From: Microbacteriaceae bacterium
Lineage (GTDB): Bacteria > Actinomycetota > Actinomycetes > Actinomycetales > Microbacteriaceae
Direction: 5' to 3'
Length of the DNA: 7,099 nucleotides
Assembly (NCBI GenBank): GCA_026785785.1
Contig: JAJAZI010000014.1
Location: 1 to 7,099, forward strand
The position numbers and the translations under genes are program-made. Positions 5,607-7,099 of the stretch are shown here, piece by piece (position 1 is the first letter of the stretch; the number at the start of each line of letters is the position of its first letter). Below the pieces are notes generated by a model. That model saw only the letters and a list, made by a program, of their open reading frames with translations, did not search any database and was not told the DNA's origin.

Positions 5607-5612
5607 GATTGA

Positions 5613-5618
5613 CCTTTC
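5613..5618 (-). promoter_or_regulatory. Shine-Dalgarno for the 44-aa membrane protein
   Basis: GAAAGG on the minus strand, six bases before the ATG at 5606. It selects this start and is the main evidence that the short frame is translated. Confidence 0.65.
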
Positions 5619-5690
5619 TGACTCCGGGCGACAGGGACACTGCATGCGGGAGTGGTGATGTGTAAGTTCTCCTAGTTCACCGTGTTTTGT

Positions 5691-5699
5691 TATTTAGCA
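5691..5699 (-). promoter_or_regulatory. Possible extended -10 for the 44-aa gene
   Basis: On the minus strand TGCTAAATA combines a TGn extension with a TATAAT-like hexamer in the AT-rich part of the divergent gap. It would give a 5' leader of about 80 bases. No good -35 is seen, so this is tentative. Confidence 0.3.
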
Positions 5700-5705
5700 C
5701 AATCG

Positions 5706-5715
5706 CATAATTATG
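5706..5715. promoter_or_regulatory. 10-bp palindrome CATAATTATG, candidate LysR-type operator
   Basis: A perfect 10-bp palindrome centred 28-29 bases before the regulator's ATG, in the gap between two divergent genes. LysR-type proteins usually bind such a gap and often repress their own gene. It would cover the -35 region of the regulator's promoter. Binding is inferred. Confidence 0.4.
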
Positions 5716-5724
5716 AAGTAACTG

Positions 5725-5739
5725 TGTAGAATCACTACA
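5725..5739. promoter_or_regulatory. Inverted repeat TGTAG-N5-CTACA over the regulator's start
   Basis: A perfect 5-bp inverted repeat with a 5-base spacer that overlaps the -10 element and the A of the ATG at 5739. The position fits an autorepression site, or a small hairpin at the very 5' end. Short repeats like this can occur by chance. Confidence 0.35.
5727..5732 (+). promoter_or_regulatory. -10 element (TAGAAT) giving a leaderless LysR-type mRNA
   Basis: TAGAAT matches TATAAT at five of six positions and stands six bases (CACTAC) before the ATG at 5739. There is no Shine-Dalgarno upstream of that ATG. Together these indicate that transcription starts at the start codon. Confidence 0.65.
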
Positions 5740-6659
5740 TGGACGTGCGTCGACTGGAACTGCTCAGGGAACTCGCCGAGCGCGGCAGCATCACCGCGGT
5801 CGCCCGCTCGACGAGGCGCACCGTGTCGGCCGTGTCGCAGCAGCTGAAGGTGCTCGAGCGGGAGGCCGGAATCCCACTCACCGAGCGCTCGGGGCGCGGC
5901 ATCGTGCTCACCGGGGCTGGCAGGGCGCTCGCGCGCACCGCGACGGATGTCTCGGTGGCCATGGCGCGCGCCGAAGCTCTCTGGGAGGACTTCAAGCACG
6001 CACCGCAGGGCGAGGTCACCCTCACGACGTTCCCCTCGGCCGGGCAGATGCTCCTTCCCGGGCTCCTCTCCGCGATCGCCAGCCTGCCCGGGCTGGCGAT
6101 CCTCTGCAGCGACCAGGATCCCCTTGTCTCCGACTTCGCCGACCTGATCCCCGACTTCGACATCGTGCTCGCCGACTCCCCCGGCAACTTGCCGTCATGG
6201 AAGGAGCGCGGCCTCGCTGTCGTGCCGCTCATGCAGGAGCCGCTCGATGTGGGCCTGCCGCTCGGCCACCGCCTCGCCGCCAAGACGACGCTGCTGCCGA
6301 GCGACCTTGTCGACGAAACCTGGATCGGCGTTCCCCACGGATTCCCGTTCGACCGCATTCTCCGAGAGATCGAGGTGGCCAACGGCTCGCCCGCGCTCAT
6401 CGGGCAACGGTTCGTCGACAACGGCATCGTCGAGGCGGTGGTCGCCGCCGGTCACGGCATCGCGGTGCTGCCGAGATACACGACGAACGACCACGAGAAC
6501 GGACTCATCACTCGGCCGCTCAGCGGCATCCGGGCAACGAGGCAGATCTCGGCGCTCATGCGGCCCGATCGAGCCGAGCGCCCCTCGGTGCGCCGCGTCG
6601 TGCAGGAGCTCCGCGCGGAGGCACAGCGATTCCAGGCCGCGCACGAGGGAGTCGCCTAG
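5739..6659 (+). CDS. LysR-family transcriptional regulator
   Basis: A 306-aa protein of normal LysR length. The N-terminal winged helix-turn-helix spans residues 1-60, with the recognition region SITAVARSTRRTVSAVSQQL (17-36) and the family-typical KVLEREAGIPLTERSGRG and VLTGAGRAL. A linker helix (~62-88) leads to an effector-binding domain (~91-295) starting GEVTLTTFPSAG. VDNGIVEAVVAAGHGIAVLP (226-245) is the usual conserved segment near the second subdomain. The effector cannot be read from sequence. The ATG at 5739 has no Shine-Dalgarno but follows a TAGAAT -10 by six bases. It is divergent from the 44-aa membrane-protein gene and upstream of an aldehyde dehydrogenase in the same direction; either neighbour, or its own gene, could be the target. 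Confidence 0.95.
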   Translation: MDVRRLELLRELAERGSITAVARSTRRTVSAVSQQLKVLEREAGIPLTERSGRGIVLTGAGRALARTATDVSVAMARAEALWEDFKHAPQGEVTLTTFPSAGQMLLPGLLSAIASLPGLAILCSDQDPLVSDFADLIPDFDIVLADSPGNLPSWKERGLAVVPLMQEPLDVGLPLGHRLAAKTTLLPSDLVDETWIGVPHGFPFDRILREIEVANGSPALIGQRFVDNGIVEAVVAAGHGIAVLPRYTTNDHENGLITRPLSGIRATRQISALMRPDRAERPSVRRVVQELRAEAQRFQAAHEGVA

Positions 6660-6710
6660 GCTGATGTGCAGCACAGCGGCAGGGTTCGGCGGTCTCAGGG
6701 CCTCAGCGTG

Positions 6711-6716
6711 TAGCGT
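6711..6716 (+). promoter_or_regulatory. Putative -10 element (TAGCGT) giving a leaderless dehydrogenase mRNA
   Basis: TAGCGT fits TAnnnT and is exactly six bases (TCGACC) before the ATG at 6723, with no Shine-Dalgarno present. This suggests the dehydrogenase has its own promoter rather than relying only on read-through from the regulator gene. No clear -35 is visible. Confidence 0.5.
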
Positions 6717-6722
6717 TCGACC

Positions 6723-7099
6723 ATGCGTGCCTCCTCCCTCAACAGGCTCGTGATCGACGACCTCGATCTCGACATTTCCGCGTCCGGTGGCGCGACTACT
6801 ACCGTGCTCGCGCCGTTCACCGAGCACGTGCTGCACGAACTTCCGACGAGCAGTGCGGCCGATGTTCTGGATGCCGCCGCCCGGGCCCGGCTTGCCCAGC
6901 TCGCCTGGGCGCGCGCGGGCTGGGCGCACCGGCGCGCCATCCTGCTGCGTGCACACGACCTGCTGCTGTCAGGCAAGGAGCTTCTGCTCGACGCGGTGCA
7001 GACCGAAACCGGCAAGACACGCGGCCAGGCCTTCGAGGAACTGTTCAGCGGCATGAGCGTCACCCGCTACTTCGCCCTGAGCGCCCGGGCGACGCTGCG
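6723..7099 (+). CDS. Aldehyde dehydrogenase family protein, probably succinate-semialdehyde dehydrogenase, 3' end outside window
   Basis: The first 125 codons of an aldehyde dehydrogenase. After a ~25-residue leader, VLAPFTEHVLHELPTSSAAD (residues 28-47) is the typical substrate-domain opening. Next come ARARLAQLAWARAGWAHRRA and the LLRAHDLLLSGKELLLDAVQ segment, then TETGKTRGQAFEE, which resembles the ETGK(A/T)..A..E motif of the family. The style is closest to actinobacterial GabD2-type succinic semialdehyde dehydrogenases, which oxidise succinate semialdehyde to succinate with NAD(P)+. The cofactor-binding and catalytic Cys/Glu residues lie beyond the window, so the substrate is a guess. 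It begins 63 bp after the LysR-type gene in the same direction, with a TAGCGT element six bases before the ATG. Confidence 0.85.
   Translation, partial: MRASSLNRLVIDDLDLDISASGGATTTVLAPFTEHVLHELPTSSAADVLDAAARARLAQLAWARAGWAHRRAILLRAHDLLLSGKELLLDAVQTETGKTRGQAFEELFSGMSVTRYFALSARATL

Noticed and set aside
5079..5612. Plus-strand open frame of 177 codons from the repeats into the region opposite the 44-aa gene
   Set aside because: Its first part is repeats and its last part is antisense to the better-supported small membrane-protein gene. There is no ribosome-binding site or domain.
6660..6672. Hairpin GCTG-ATGTG-CAGC directly after the LysR-type stop as a terminator
   Set aside because: The stem is only 4 bp with no T-run.

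Overview
The window is high-GC DNA with actinobacterial traits: strong G/C third-position bias, GTG and TTG starts, and TAnnnT -10 elements placed exactly six bases before start codons. Gene content and protein style point to Microbacteriaceae (Leifsonia/Cryobacterium-like). This is inferred from gene style and order; no marker gene is present.

Left part (1-4890), conserved core: the 3' part of a Xaa-Pro aminopeptidase (pepP) reads rightward and converges on a small two-helix membrane protein with a general-stress-protein-17M-like N-terminus (minus strand). Only 36 bp separate that gene's start from a divergent three-gene operon. The operon encodes a soluble PRC-barrel/MgtE-N/CBS protein, a DUF1003 membrane protein and an Mrp/NBP35-type P-loop ATPase. 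The three genes overlap by 14 and 8 bp and are probably translationally coupled. As far as I recall, MgtE-N/CBS proteins and mrp also lie near each other in other actinobacteria, including mycobacteria.

Middle (4891-5471), non-coding repeat island: a unit of about 109 bp, carrying a perfect 12-bp inverted repeat (CATAACTCCGGC...GCCGGAGTTATG), occurs twice in direct orientation 264 bp apart. The second copy is longer by exactly one 33-bp tandem duplication. Each copy is preceded by its own array of 16-18 bp tandem repeats, and a 27-bp repeat follows the first copy. The ORFs here look like repeat artefacts. The island ends at a strong hairpin-plus-T-tract terminator that serves leftward transcription.

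Right part (5472-7099): a 44-codon minus-strand gene for a single-helix small membrane protein (5472-5606) has a good Shine-Dalgarno and the terminator just mentioned. It diverges from a LysR-family regulator across an AT-rich 132-bp control region holding a 10-bp palindrome and a TGTAG-N5-CTACA repeat. A succinate-semialdehyde-dehydrogenase-like aldehyde dehydrogenase begins 63 bp after the regulator and runs off the window. The regulator, the dehydrogenase and probably the MgtE-N protein show signatures of leaderless transcripts.

I see no phage, insertion sequence, CRISPR, tRNA or rRNA. The least explained items are the repeat island and the 44-aa protein.
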